Positions 30,643 to 38,061 of a DNA stretch of 48,760 bases are shown here, one piece after another. The notes below the pieces were generated by a model that worked only from the letters and a program-made list of their open reading frames with translations, had not been told where the DNA came from and ran no database searches. The position numbers and the translations under genes were made by a program. Source of the stretch: Micromonospora rosaria (lineage in GTDB: Bacteria > Actinomycetota > Actinomycetes > Mycobacteriales > Micromonosporaceae); assembly GCF_001567585.1 (NCBI RefSeq), contig NZ_LRQV01000043.1, positions 1 to 48,760 of the forward strand, read 5' to 3'. Every line of letters starts with the position of its first letter. Positions within the stretch are counted from its first letter, which is position 1.

Positions 30643-30671
30643 AGGGCCCGCCGGTGTATCCGGCGGGCCCT
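30643..30671. terminator. Bidirectional terminator between ftsK and small membrane gene
   Basis: A perfect 12-bp stem, AGGGCCCGCCGG with its complement, closes a 5-nt TGTAT loop. It lies between convergent gene ends at 30579 and 30695. Confidence 0.85.
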
Positions 30672-30694
30672 CGGTGTCGTCGGCGCGGGGGCGG

Positions 30695-30940
30695 TCAGGC
30701 GCCCATGACCACCATGTTGATCAGGGTTCCGAGGACGATGGCGGCGACGCCGGCCGCCGCGGCGTACCAGCCCAGCGGCTTGTCGCCCTGGACCGCGCCG
30801 ACCACGCCGAGCGCCACGGCGATCACGCCGAGGATGAGCGGGGAGAACAGGACCGCGAGACCGGCGAAGACGAAGCCGAGGATGGTGCAGATCCGGGCGG
30901 CGTTGCTGCGCGGGCGGGCGGTGCTGTGCATCTGGGCCAT
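30695..30940 (-). CDS. Small DUF4190-like membrane protein
   Basis: An 81-residue protein with two or three hydrophobic segments, residues 17-44 and 57-79, after a short polar N-terminus. The Leu/Ala/Gly-rich pattern LGVIAVALGVVGAVQ resembles DUF4190-type actinobacterial proteins, but no motif fixes the family. Function is unknown. GGAGGCA lies 5 nt before ATG 30940. It reads in the same direction as the upstream gdx gene, 127 bp away. Confidence 0.75.
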   Translation of the reverse strand: MAQMHSTARPRSNAARICTILGFVFAGLAVLFSPLILGVIAVALGVVGAVQGDKPLGWYAAAAGVAAIVLGTLINMVVMGA

Positions 30941-31012
30941 CGTTGCCTCCGGTGGGACGTGCCTTCCTGGTCGCCCCTGTGTCTACCCACTGTGTCCGGC
31001 CGCTACGCATCG

Positions 31013-31069
31013 ACCTCGGTCGGCTCGTGAGACACCTCGGTCGGCTCCGTGAAGGACCTCGGTCGGCTC
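31013..31069. repeat. Three copies of ACCTCGGTCGGCTC at the gdx 3' end
   Basis: Identical 14-bp units lie at 31013-31026, 31034-31047 and 31056-31069, with periods of 21 and 22 bp. The last one overlaps the gdx stop codon (31070-31068 on the minus strand). It looks like replication-slippage amplification of the gene end. Confidence 0.85.
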
Positions 31070-31382
31070 AGTGGAACAGTTTCAGCCCGATCACCCCGGC
31101 CACCACCAGCAGCAGGCTGAGCAGTCGGAGCAGGTTGGCCGGCTCGCCCAGGGCCACCATGCCGACCAGCGCGGTGCCGACCGCGCCGATGCCGACCCAG
31201 ACCGCGTACCCGGTGCCGACGGGGATCTCCCGCAGCGCGTACGCGAGTCCGACCATGCTGAGCGGGGCCGTGACGAGGAAGACGAGCGAGGGCACCAGCC
31301 GGGTGAACCCGGCGCTGCGGCCCAGGGCGATCGCCCAGGCGGTTTCCAACAGTCCGGAGATCACCAATACGATCCAGGCCAT
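31068..31382 (-). CDS. gdx: Guanidinium exporter, SMR family Gdx (SugE) type
   Basis: A 104-residue four-helix small multidrug resistance protein. The Gdx subtype residues are all present: Gly10 and Glu13 with Trp16 in ISGLLETAWAIAL, Ser42 in PLSMVG, Tyr59 and Trp62 in GTGYAVW. Gdx proteins export guanidinium in exchange for two protons. ATG 31382 is preceded by GCAGGGG. The leader carries a guanidine-III riboswitch at 31546-31503, which makes guanidine export the most probable role. A -10-like TAGGGT (31584-31579, minus strand) lies upstream of it. Confidence 0.93.
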   Translation of the reverse strand: MAWIVLVISGLLETAWAIALGRSAGFTRLVPSLVFLVTAPLSMVGLAYALREIPVGTGYAVWVGIGAVGTALVGMVALGEPANLLRLLSLLLVVAGVIGLKLFH

Positions 31383-31502
31383 GACGTCACCCCTGCGGGA
31401 ACGGGCCCGACCACCGGGGTCGGGACGAGTCGGTCGCCGCGCCGCACGCGCGGCGGGTGCGCCACCACGCGGCGTCGGTGCTCGCGCGGTGGTGCGGTGT
31501 CG

Positions 31503-31546
31503 CGCGGGGCGTCTTGCATGACCGGGTACGCCCACGACTCGTCCGG
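31503..31546 (-). promoter_or_regulatory. Guanidine-III (ykkC-III) riboswitch upstream of gdx
   Basis: The minus-strand leader reads CCGGACGAG, then a GGGCG arm, the conserved TACCCGGTCA, and CAAGA followed by the CGCCC arm. This is the guanidine-III aptamer arrangement: CCGG pairs with CCGG, GGGCG with CGCCC, and the ACGAG and CAAGA segments bind guanidine. The known actinobacterial example has the same motifs with different stem bases, so the stems covary. It lies about 120 nt before the gdx ATG. Downstream CGACTCGTCC (31432-31423) is the perfect complement of GGACGAGTCG in the aptamer and is the likely switching strand. Confidence 0.9.
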
Positions 31547-31564
31547 AGTGGCCTCGGCGAGCCG

Positions 31565-31620
31565 GGCCTCCGGGGCCGACCCTAGCACCGCCGGTGACCG
31601 CCGGACCGGCCCCGGAGGCC
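31565..31620. promoter_or_regulatory. 14-bp inverted repeat flanking the gdx -10
   Basis: GGCCTCCGGGGCCG (31565-31578) and its exact complement (31607-31620) are separated by 28 bp that contain the minus-strand TAGGGT (31584-31579). A dimeric regulator could bind across the promoter. This arrangement would add transcriptional control to the riboswitch; no regulator gene is adjacent. Confidence 0.4.
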
Positions 31621-31656
31621 GCCCTCGCGACGGTGGTGAGATGAACCACCGGAATC

Positions 31657-31693
31657 TTGACCTGAAGTCAACTTCAGGTTGAAGGATGTCGGC
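31657..31693 (+). promoter_or_regulatory. MerR-type promoter of the ornithine-cyclodeaminase-family gene
   Basis: TTGACC (31657-31662) and AAGGAT (31682-31687) are 19 bp apart, the overlong spacer used by MerR/SoxR-type activators. The spacer contains the inverted repeat ACCTGAAGT-CA-ACTTCAGGT (31660-31679), close in pattern to the SoxR box. The ATG begins 7 nt after the -10, so the mRNA should be leaderless. The regulator is not encoded nearby. Confidence 0.7.
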
Positions 31694-32617
31694 ATGACTC
31701 TGCTCATCTCCGACGCCGAGGTCGCCGCCACGCTGGACGCGGCGACGACCGTCGCGGCGATGCGGGACGCCCTGCTGGCGGCCCACGCCGGGCACCTGGT
31801 CGCCCCGCCCCGCGCCGCCGCCCCGCTGGCCGGCGGTCGGCTGGTGCTCACCGCCGGGCAGCTCGTCGGCGAGTGGTACGGCTACCGGTCGTACGACACG
31901 TTCGGGCACCCGGGGACGGAGCAGCTCGTCGTGCTGCACGACGCCCGGACCGGGGCGGTCCGGGCGGTCGCGGTCGGCGAGGAGCTGGGCTCACGGCGTA
32001 CCGGTGGGCTGGGCGGGGTCGCCGTCGACGCGCTGGCCCGCCCCGACGCGGCCACCGTGGGCGTGCTCGGCTCCGGGCGGCAGGCGTGGACCCAGCTCTG
32101 GGCCACCGCCGCCGTCCGCGACCTGCGCGAGGTGACCGTCCACAGCCCGAACCCGGCCCACCGGACGGCCTTCGCCGCGCGGGTCCACGCCGAGCTGGGC
32201 GTACCGGCCCGGCCGGTGGACTCGGCGTCGGCCGCGGTCCGGGACCGGGACGTGGTGCTGGTCGCCACCACCAGCGTCACGCCGGTGCTCGCCGCCGCCG
32301 ACCTCGCCCCCGGCACCCACCTCAACGTGGTCGGCTTCAAGCAGCTCGACCGGCACGAGTTCGGCACCGACCTGCTGGACGCGGCCGAGGTGCTGGTCAC
32401 CGACTCACCGGCCCAGGCGGGCGCGTACCTGCCGCCGATGCTCGCCGCCCTCCCGCCGTACGCCGGTCGGCTGCGTGACCTGGGCGCGGTGCTGGCCGGG
32501 GCGGTCCCCGGCCGGACCGGCGCGGACCAGGTCTCGGTCTTCTGCTCCACCGGTCTCGCCGGCACCGAGGTCTTCCTGCTCGACCGGATGGTCCGGGTCG
32601 GGGTCGCCCCGGCCTGA
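31694..32617 (+). CDS. Ornithine cyclodeaminase / mu-crystallin family protein
   Basis: A 307-residue member of the ornithine cyclodeaminase/alanine dehydrogenase family. The NAD-binding Rossmann motif is VGVLGSGRQAW, and the C-terminal half has VLVTDSPAQAGAY. The usual GxK lysine of cyclodeaminases appears as Arg in the YGYRSYDTF segment, so the ornithine activity itself is doubtful; an imine reductase or amino-acid dehydrogenase is equally possible. ATG 31694 is placed by the MerR-type promoter and AAGGA upstream; TTG 31679 would fall inside the operator. It is divergent from gdx. Confidence 0.8.
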   Translation: MTLLISDAEVAATLDAATTVAAMRDALLAAHAGHLVAPPRAAAPLAGGRLVLTAGQLVGEWYGYRSYDTFGHPGTEQLVVLHDARTGAVRAVAVGEELGSRRTGGLGGVAVDALARPDAATVGVLGSGRQAWTQLWATAAVRDLREVTVHSPNPAHRTAFAARVHAELGVPARPVDSASAAVRDRDVVLVATTSVTPVLAAADLAPGTHLNVVGFKQLDRHEFGTDLLDAAEVLVTDSPAQAGAYLPPMLAALPPYAGRLRDLGAVLAGAVPGRTGADQVSVFCSTGLAGTEVFLLDRMVRVGVAPA

Positions 32618-32686
32618 CCGCCCGGCCGCCGCCCACCGGCCCCCGCCATTGGTGGGGGGCGTCGGCGCGCCCGGTACCCTCGGATG

Positions 32687-34237
32687 GTGTCTGACACCAC
32701 CTCCCCCTCCGCCGCCCAGGGCCGCCGCGTCGCCCTGCTGACCCTGGGCTGTGCCCGCAACGAGGTCGACTCGGAGGAGCTGGCCGCCCGGCTGCATGCC
32801 GACGGCTGGCAGGTCACCACCGACGGCGAGGGCGCCGACGTGGTGGTCGTCAACACCTGCGGCTTCGTGGAGAAGGCGAAGCAGGACTCGATCCAGACCC
32901 TGCTGGCCGCCGCCGACACCGGCGCCAAGGTGGTGGCCGCCGGCTGCATGGCCGAGCGGTACGGCCGGGAGCTGGCCGACAGCCTCCCCGAGGCGCAGGC
33001 GGTGCTCAGCTTCGACGACTACCCGGACATCGCCGCCCGGCTCGACGCGGTGGTCGCCGGGGAGGCGCTCGACGCGCACACCCCGCGCGACCGGCGGGAG
33101 CTGCTGCCGCTGACCCCGGTGGCCCGGCGCGACGCCGCGGTCGTGCTGCCCGGCCACGGCAGCCCGGCCCGGCCCACCCCGGCAGCCGCGACCGGAGCCC
33201 CCGCGACCGCAGCGGCCACGACCGACCCCGTCGAGGCCGACGAGCGCACCCCCGCGCACCTGCGCCAGGTGCTGCGCCGCCGGCTGGACACCGGGCCGGT
33301 GGCCTCGCTGAAGCTGGCCAGCGGCTGCGACCGCCGGTGCGCGTTCTGCGCCATCCCGGCGTTCCGGGGAGCCTTCGTCTCCCGGACCCCGGACGAGCTG
33401 CTCGCCGAGGCGGAGTGGCTGGCCAAGACCGGCGTCCGGGAGCTGGTCCTGGTCAGCGAGAACTCGACGTCGTACGGCAAGGACCTGGGCGACCCCCGGG
33501 CGCTGGAGAAGCTGCTGCCGCAGCTCGCCGCCGTCGACGGCGTCGTCCGGGTCCGGGTGAGCTACCTCCAGCCCGCCGAGACCCGGCCGGGCCTGGTCGA
33601 GGCGATCGCCACCACCCCCGGGGTGGCCCCCTACTTCGACCTGTCGTTCCAGCACTCCAGCGAGCCCGTGCTGCGTCGGATGCGCCGGTTCGGCTCCACC
33701 GACCGGTTCCTGGAGCTGCTCGCCACCGCCCGCTCCCTGGCCCCCGAGGCCGGGGCGCGGAGCAACTTCATCGTCGGCTTCCCCGGCGAGACCAAGGCCG
33801 ACGTCACCGAGCTGGTCCGCTTCCTGACCGAGGCGCGGCTCGACGCCATCGGCGTCTTCGACTACAGCGACGAGGACGGCACCGAGGCCGCCGGACTCAC
33901 CGGCAAGGTCTCCGCCGCCACCGTCAAGCGCCGCTACGACAAGATCGCCGCACTGGCCGACGAACTCTGCTCGCAGCGCGCCGAGGAGCGCCTCGGCAGC
34001 CGCGTCGACGTGCTCGTCGACAGCGTGGCCGACGGGGTCGTCGAGGGGCGGGCGGCGCACCAGGCACCCGAGGTGGACGGCTCCACCACCCTGGTCGCCC
34101 CGCCCGGTGGTGGCGTCGACCTGGCCGCGCTGCGCCCGGGCGACCTGGTCCGGGCCACGGTCACCGGCACCGAAGGGGTGGACCTGGTGGCCGTACCGGA
34201 TGAGATGATCTCGGCGGCGCCCGGCGCAGCCCGGTGA
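32687..34237 (+). CDS. rimO: Ribosomal protein S12 methylthiotransferase RimO
   Basis: RimO is a radical-SAM enzyme that methylthiolates an Asp of S12. The 516-residue protein has the N-terminal MTTase domain ([22 protein letters not shown]), a radical-SAM CxxxCxxC at CDRRCAFC, and a C-terminal TRAM domain. A ~25-residue Ala/Thr/Pro-rich insertion ([19 protein letters not shown]) separates the MTTase and SAM domains. TACCCT (32675-32680) lies 6 nt before GTG 32687, preferred over ATG 32684. The stop overlaps pgsA by 4 nt. Confidence 0.95.
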   Translation: MSDTTSPSAAQGRRVALLTLGCARNEVDSEELAARLHADGWQVTTDGEGADVVVVNTCGFVEKAKQDSIQTLLAAADTGAKVVAAGCMAERYGRELADSLPEAQAVLSFDDYPDIAARLDAVVAGEALDAHTPRDRRELLPLTPVARRDAAVVLPGHGSPARPTPAAATGAPATAAATTDPVEADERTPAHLRQVLRRRLDTGPVASLKLASGCDRRCAFCAIPAFRGAFVSRTPDELLAEAEWLAKTGVRELVLVSENSTSYGKDLGDPRALEKLLPQLAAVDGVVRVRVSYLQPAETRPGLVEAIATTPGVAPYFDLSFQHSSEPVLRRMRRFGSTDRFLELLATARSLAPEAGARSNFIVGFPGETKADVTELVRFLTEARLDAIGVFDYSDEDGTEAAGLTGKVSAATVKRRYDKIAALADELCSQRAEERLGSRVDVLVDSVADGVVEGRAAHQAPEVDGSTTLVAPPGGGVDLAALRPGDLVRATVTGTEGVDLVAVPDEMISAAPGAAR

Positions 34238-34896
34238 CGGCGCGCTCGGACGAGGCGGGGGAGTGGCGTGGTGCGGTACCGGAACCGGCGCGGCGGGAGG
34301 CCACGGTGACCGGGGCGACGGAGTCCACCCCGGTGGTCGCCCCCGTACCGGTGTTCAACCTCGCCAACGCGCTGACCGCCCTGCGGCTGGCGCTGGTACC
34401 GGTCTTCATGGTGCTGGTGGTCGTCTCCGAGATGAGCCGACCGGGCTGGCAGATCGTGGCCTGCCTGACCTTCGTCTTCGCCTCCCTCACCGACTTCGTG
34501 GACGGCTGGATCGCGCGCCGGTTCGCGCTGATCACCTCCGTCGGGAAGGTCGCCGACCCGATCGCCGACAAGGCGCTGACCGGCGCGGCCCTGCTGCTGC
34601 TCTCCTGGTACGGCGACCTGCCGTGGTGGGTGACCGGGGTGATCCTCGCCCGTGAGCTGGGCATCACCGCGCTGCGCTTCTGGGTGATCCGGCACGGCGT
34701 GATCGCGGCCAGCCGGGGCGGCAAGCTCAAGACGGCCCTGCAGACCGCGGCGATCGTCTGGTACCTCTGGCCGATGCCGGCGGGGCTCGCCGCCGTCGGC
34801 GGGTGGATCATGGCGGCGGCGGTCCTGGTCACCGTGGTGACCGGTTTCGACTACATCGCCCGGGCGGTGCGGCTGCGCCGTCCGGCGGGCGGTTAG
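34234..34896 (+). CDS. pgsA: CDP-alcohol phosphatidyltransferase (PgsA-like)
   Basis: A 220-residue membrane protein of the CDP-diacylglycerol-glycerol-3-phosphate phosphatidyltransferase type, which makes phosphatidylglycerol phosphate. The motif DG-x2-AR-x8-G-x3-D-x3-D is intact (DGWIARRF to GKVADPIAD). About five membrane helices follow a ~40-residue polar N-terminus. GTG 34234 overlaps the rimO stop (GTGA). In M. tuberculosis the pgsA3 gene is likewise next to clgR (Rv2746c-Rv2745c). The exact substrate could differ from PGP synthase. Confidence 0.88.
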   Translation: MTARSDEAGEWRGAVPEPARREATVTGATESTPVVAPVPVFNLANALTALRLALVPVFMVLVVVSEMSRPGWQIVACLTFVFASLTDFVDGWIARRFALITSVGKVADPIADKALTGAALLLLSWYGDLPWWVTGVILARELGITALRFWVIRHGVIAASRGGKLKTALQTAAIVWYLWPMPAGLAAVGGWIMAAAVLVTVVTGFDYIARAVRLRRPAGG

Positions 34897-34925
34897 CCGC
34901 CGCCGGTGAGGGAAGGGTGAGAGCC

Positions 34926-35444
34926 ATGGACACCGACGCCCACGGACACCGACCGGTCGGCAGCCCGGCCGCCGGCGCGGTGCACCGGCTCGCCCAGCGG
35001 CACGAGACGCTGGCCACGGTCGAGTCGCTCACCGGCGGGCTGCTCGCCACCGGGATCGTCGAGATCGCCGGGGTCAGCGCCGTCTACCGGGGCGGCCTGG
35101 TGGTGTACGACACCGAGCTGAAGGCGCAGCTCGCCGGGGTGCCGGCGGAGCTGCTGGCCGCGCGGGGGCCGGTCGATCCGGACGTCGCGGTCGCGCTGGC
35201 CGAGGGTGGCCGGCAGCGGTGCGGCGCGGACTGGGCGGTGGCGACCACCGGGGTCGCCGGCCCGGAGCCGCAGGACGGCAAGCCGGTCGGCCTGGTGTAC
35301 GTCGCGGTGGCCGGGCCGGGCGGTCCGACGGTCCGGAAACTCGGTCTCGACGGTGGCCGGGAACACATCCGCGCGGCGGCGGTGATCGAGGCGCTGCGCC
35401 TGCTCACGGAGCGGATCGACGCGCTCGCCACGGCCGCCCGGTGA
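34926..35444 (+). CDS. CinA C-terminal domain amidohydrolase (nicotinamide-nucleotide amidase)
   Basis: A 172-residue protein containing only the CinA C-terminal (PncC) domain, which deamidates NMN to nicotinate mononucleotide for NAD salvage. Characteristic segments are ATVESLTGGLLATGI (ESxTGG, with Leu where Cys is usual) and ATTGVAGPEPQDGKPVG. ATG 34926 follows GAGGGAAGGG. It sits 29 nt after pgsA and 167 bp before clgR, the actinobacterial order. The function is from family only. Confidence 0.9.
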   Translation: MDTDAHGHRPVGSPAAGAVHRLAQRHETLATVESLTGGLLATGIVEIAGVSAVYRGGLVVYDTELKAQLAGVPAELLAARGPVDPDVAVALAEGGRQRCGADWAVATTGVAGPEPQDGKPVGLVYVAVAGPGGPTVRKLGLDGGREHIRAAAVIEALRLLTERIDALATAAR

Positions 35445-35502
35445 CCCCTGCGCCGGCCCGGCTCGCGGGATCGACGTCCGGGGGAGGATGTCAGCGGGCG
35501 TG

Positions 35503-35520
35503 GCAACCGGGTACGGTTGC
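35503..35520. promoter_or_regulatory. Palindrome overlapping a candidate clgR -10
   Basis: GCAACCG and CGGTTGC are 4 bp apart (GGTA between). The right half includes TACGGT (35512-35517), a good -10. This could be an operator, possibly autoregulatory; it does not match the published CGC-N5-GCG ClgR pattern. Confidence 0.4.
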
Positions 35521-35611
35521 GGGAAGGCCCGGCGGTCTGTCGGTGTCGGTGCGGTGACGCCGTGTCGACATGTGTCGTCCATCGGGCGGGTGTCCCTCAG
35601 GGGGAGGTGCG

Positions 35612-36070
35612 ATGGTCCTGCTACGCCGTGTGATCGGGGATGCGCTACGGGCGCGCCGGCAGGGGCAGCACCGCACCCTGCGTGAGGTCTCCTCGGCCGC
35701 CAACGTCAGCCTCGGCTACCTCTCCGAGATCGAGCGCGGGCAGAAGGAGCCCTCCAGCGAGCTGCTGGCCGCCATCTGCGACGCGCTCGGTGCCCGCCTC
35801 TCCGAGCTGCTGCGCGAGGTGAGCGACACCGTCGCCCTCGCCGAGCAGCTGCCCGGGGTGCTGGTGCCGGTCCAGGACGGGCCGGCGACCCCCGACGAGC
35901 AGCCCGCGATGGCCGCGTCGGCGGTGCGCAAGGCCACCAACCGGGGCGTGCGCCAGGTCACCACCGACGGCACCGTCTCGGTGGCCGTGCGGCAGGAGTC
36001 GCCGTTGAAGGCGACCCTGCGCAGCAGCCGGGTCCGTGGGGGCGACCGGGACGTGGTCTGCGCCGCCTGA
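35612..36070 (+). CDS. clgR: ClgR-type helix-turn-helix transcriptional regulator
   Basis: A 152-residue Xre-type regulator. The HTH is visible as [30 protein letters not shown] with flanking helices; the C-terminus is typical of ClgR, including [14 protein letters not shown]. ClgR activates clp protease and psp genes in actinobacteria, and its position just before pspA supports the assignment. ATG 35612 has AGGGGGAGG upstream. No Clp-degradable AA tag is certain, though the protein ends VCAA, which fits ClpP-mediated turnover of ClgR. Confidence 0.88.
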   Translation: MVLLRRVIGDALRARRQGQHRTLREVSSAANVSLGYLSEIERGQKEPSSELLAAICDALGARLSELLREVSDTVALAEQLPGVLVPVQDGPATPDEQPAMAASAVRKATNRGVRQVTTDGTVSVAVRQESPLKATLRSSRVRGGDRDVVCAA

Positions 36071-36201
36071 CCCAGGGCGTAGCCGCGGTTGTTTGCGCCG
36101 CGTAGGGTTGCCGACAAGCGCTGGCCTGGCCGGCGTCCCTGGCGTACCCGTGACCGGGTGGCGCGCGCCTGGGACGATGTGAGGCAGGGCCGCGCTGCCG
36201 C

Positions 36202-36236
36202 CGCTCCGGCTCCGCCGGTACGGCGGAGGCGGAGCG
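36202..36236. promoter_or_regulatory. Hairpin in the pspA leader
   Basis: A 16-bp stem (36202-36217 with 36221-36236) with one mismatch closes a 3-nt loop and ends 25 nt before the pspA ATG. If pspA has its own promoter (TAGGGT at 36103-36108 is a candidate -10), this lies in its 5' leader. It could act as an attenuator or an RNase site. Confidence 0.5.
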
Positions 36237-36261
36237 ATGCTACTGAGGGGACACGGCGAAG

Positions 36262-37122
36262 ATGGCTAACCCGTTCGTCAAGGGTTGGAAGTACCTGATG
36301 GCACTCTTCGGGGCCAAGATCGACGAACACGCGGATCCCAAGGTGCAGATCCAGCAGGCCATCGAAGAGGCCCAGCGTCAGCACCAGGCGCTCGTCCAGC
36401 AGGCCGCGGCGGTCATCGGCAACCAGCGCCAGCTCGAGATGAAGCTGTCCCGGCAGATGTCGGACGTCGAGCGGTTGCAGGCCAACGCCCGGCAGGCGCT
36501 GGTTCTGGCCGACCAGGCCCGCGCCAAGGGCGACGAGACCCAGGCCGGCCAGTACGAGCAGACCGCGCAGACCCTGGCCAGCCAGCTGGTCTCGGCCGAG
36601 CAGTCCGCCGAGGACCTGAAGACCCTGCACGACCAGGCGCTGGCCGCCGCCGCCCAGGCCCGCCGCGCCGTGGAGAACAACTCGATGATCCTCCAGCAGA
36701 AGCTGGCCGAGCGCAGCAAGCTGCTCAGCCAGCTCGAGCAGGCCAAGATGCAGGAGACGGTGGCCGCCTCGCTGGAGTCGATGTCCTCGCTGGCCGCCCC
36801 GGCCAACACCCCCTCGCTGGACGAGGTGCGTGACCGCATCGAGCAGCGCTACGCGACCGCGATGGGCCGGGCCGAGCTGGCCGGGAACTCCGTCGAGGGT
36901 CGGATGATGGAGATCCAGAAGTCGACCATCGACATGGCGGGCTCGGCGCGGCTGGAGCAGATCCGGTCCAGCCTCGCCGGCGAGCAGCTCAGCAACCGGC
37001 CGGAGCAGGCCGGCCAGCAGGCCGCCCCGACCGGTGACCCGGCCGCCGTCGCCCGCCTCGACGAGCTGCGGGCCAACATGGCGCGGGACCGGAACACCGG
37101 GGACAGCAGCGCCGCGAGCTGA
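36262..37122 (+). CDS. pspA: Phage shock protein A (PspA/IM30 family)
   Basis: PspA is an ESCRT-III-like membrane-stress protein that coats and stabilises the inner membrane. The 286-residue product starts [17 protein letters not shown] and continues in long coiled-coil helices ([20 protein letters not shown] and following), then a polar C-terminal ~60 residues typical of actinobacterial versions. ATG 36262 is preceded by GAGGGG. The order clgR-pspA-pspM matches M. tuberculosis Rv2745c-Rv2743c, where ClgR activates and PspM binds PspA. Confidence 0.96.
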   Translation: MANPFVKGWKYLMALFGAKIDEHADPKVQIQQAIEEAQRQHQALVQQAAAVIGNQRQLEMKLSRQMSDVERLQANARQALVLADQARAKGDETQAGQYEQTAQTLASQLVSAEQSAEDLKTLHDQALAAAAQARRAVENNSMILQQKLAERSKLLSQLEQAKMQETVAASLESMSSLAAPANTPSLDEVRDRIEQRYATAMGRAELAGNSVEGRMMEIQKSTIDMAGSARLEQIRSSLAGEQLSNRPEQAGQQAAPTGDPAAVARLDELRANMARDRNTGDSSAAS

Positions 37123-37142
37123 CCACGGGGCGAGGAGGCAGG

Positions 37143-37931
37143 GTGAGCGACGAGCGAGCACGGTACTTCCGGAAGCTGAGCCGGCTCCGGCGTTCGGCCC
37201 GGCGGTGGAGCGTCACCGCCGGCGGGCTCGGCGGCGCCGCCGCCGTGCTCACCCCGTACGCCGGGATCGGGCTGGCCGACGCGGCCTGGGCCGGCGCCGC
37301 CGGGGGCGCGCTGGCGCTGGCCGTCTGGCGCTGGATCGACCTGCGGGCGCTGGCCGCCCAGCCGGCGCCCCCGGAGATCGACCCGGCGGAGGCCGCCGCC
37401 CGGTCCCGGGCCCGGCTGGTCGCCGCCGTCGAACGGCTGCCCGTCGGTCCCGGGGTGGTGGCCGAGGTACGCCGGGTCCGGTCCCGGATGGCCCTGCGCG
37501 GCACCGCCGCCGCGCCCCTGTGGGCCCGCCTGGACCAGGCCGCGCTGGCCCTGGCCGGGATGTCCGCCCGGCTGACCGGGCTGGCCGCGCCGGCCGTGCT
37601 CCAGGCGGCCGAGGCCGACCGGTCGTTGCGTGAGCTGGCCGGCCGGGTGGCGAGCGTGGAGCGGGCGCTGCGGCTGGCTCCCCGTGAGCCCCGGTCGCCG
37701 CTGGCCGACGCCCACGCGGCCCTGATCGAGCAGCTCGACAGCGGCGTGGCCGCCTACGAGCAGCTCGTCGTCGCGGCGGCCGGGTACCTCGCCGAGGACT
37801 CCCGGCCCAGCGGCGAGCACGTCGCCGCCTCCCGCCTGGTCGAGGCCACCGACCTGCTGCACGGGGTGGCCTCGGCCCTGGCCGAGCTGCGCAGCACGTC
37901 GGGGCCGCTGCGCACGCCGACCACCAACTGA
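37143..37931 (+). CDS. pspM: PspM-like envelope stress membrane protein
   Basis: A 262-residue protein with a basic N-terminus (RYFRKLSRLRRSARR), two adjacent hydrophobic segments (about residues 22-40 and 44-58), and a helical cytoplasmic C-terminal domain of about 200 residues. This layout and position match PspM, the mycobacterial PspA partner (Rv2743c). GTG 37143 starts 20 nt after pspA with GCGAGGAGG before it. A third gene equivalent to pspN is absent; a strong terminator follows immediately. Confidence 0.85.
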   Translation: MSDERARYFRKLSRLRRSARRWSVTAGGLGGAAAVLTPYAGIGLADAAWAGAAGGALALAVWRWIDLRALAAQPAPPEIDPAEAAARSRARLVAAVERLPVGPGVVAEVRRVRSRMALRGTAAAPLWARLDQAALALAGMSARLTGLAAPAVLQAAEADRSLRELAGRVASVERALRLAPREPRSPLADAHAALIEQLDSGVAAYEQLVVAAAGYLAEDSRPSGEHVAASRLVEATDLLHGVASALAELRSTSGPLRTPTTN

Positions 37932-37936
37932 CCCGC

Positions 37937-37985
37937 GCCGGCCCGCCCGCCCCGCGTCCTCGACGTCGGGAGCGGGCGGGCCGGC
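37937..37985. terminator. Bidirectional terminator after pspM
   Basis: A perfect 14-bp GC stem (37937-37950 with 37972-37985) encloses a 21-nt loop that itself forms a CCCG/CGGG and CGTC/GACG hairpin. It lies between convergent pspM and the oxidase-like gene. Confidence 0.85.
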
Positions 37986-38008
37986 TCCGGCGCAAACTGC
38001 TCCGGCGG

Positions 38009-38061
38009 GCCGGCTCAGGGCGGCGGTTTCTGCCGGACCGGCTCCGGCCGGCTCAGGGCGG
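38009..38061. repeat. Direct repeat covering the stop of the oxidase-like gene
   Basis: GCCGGCTCAGGGCGG occurs at 38009-38023 and 38047-38061. The second copy contains the minus-strand TGA (38055-38053). A third partial copy of GGCCGGCTC is inside the terminator. Confidence 0.8.

Noticed and set aside
31361..31519. 52-codon minus-strand frame inside the gdx leader, beginning in the riboswitch
   Set aside because: Its ATG lies in the conserved aptamer loop, and the Arg/Pro-rich product looks like by-product of leader RNA. An upstream peptide cannot be excluded but is not supported.
36071..36261. ClgR binding site before pspA
   Set aside because: No CGC-N5-GCG or GTTCGC-N5-GCG match was found by eye, although ClgR control of pspA is expected from Mycobacterium.
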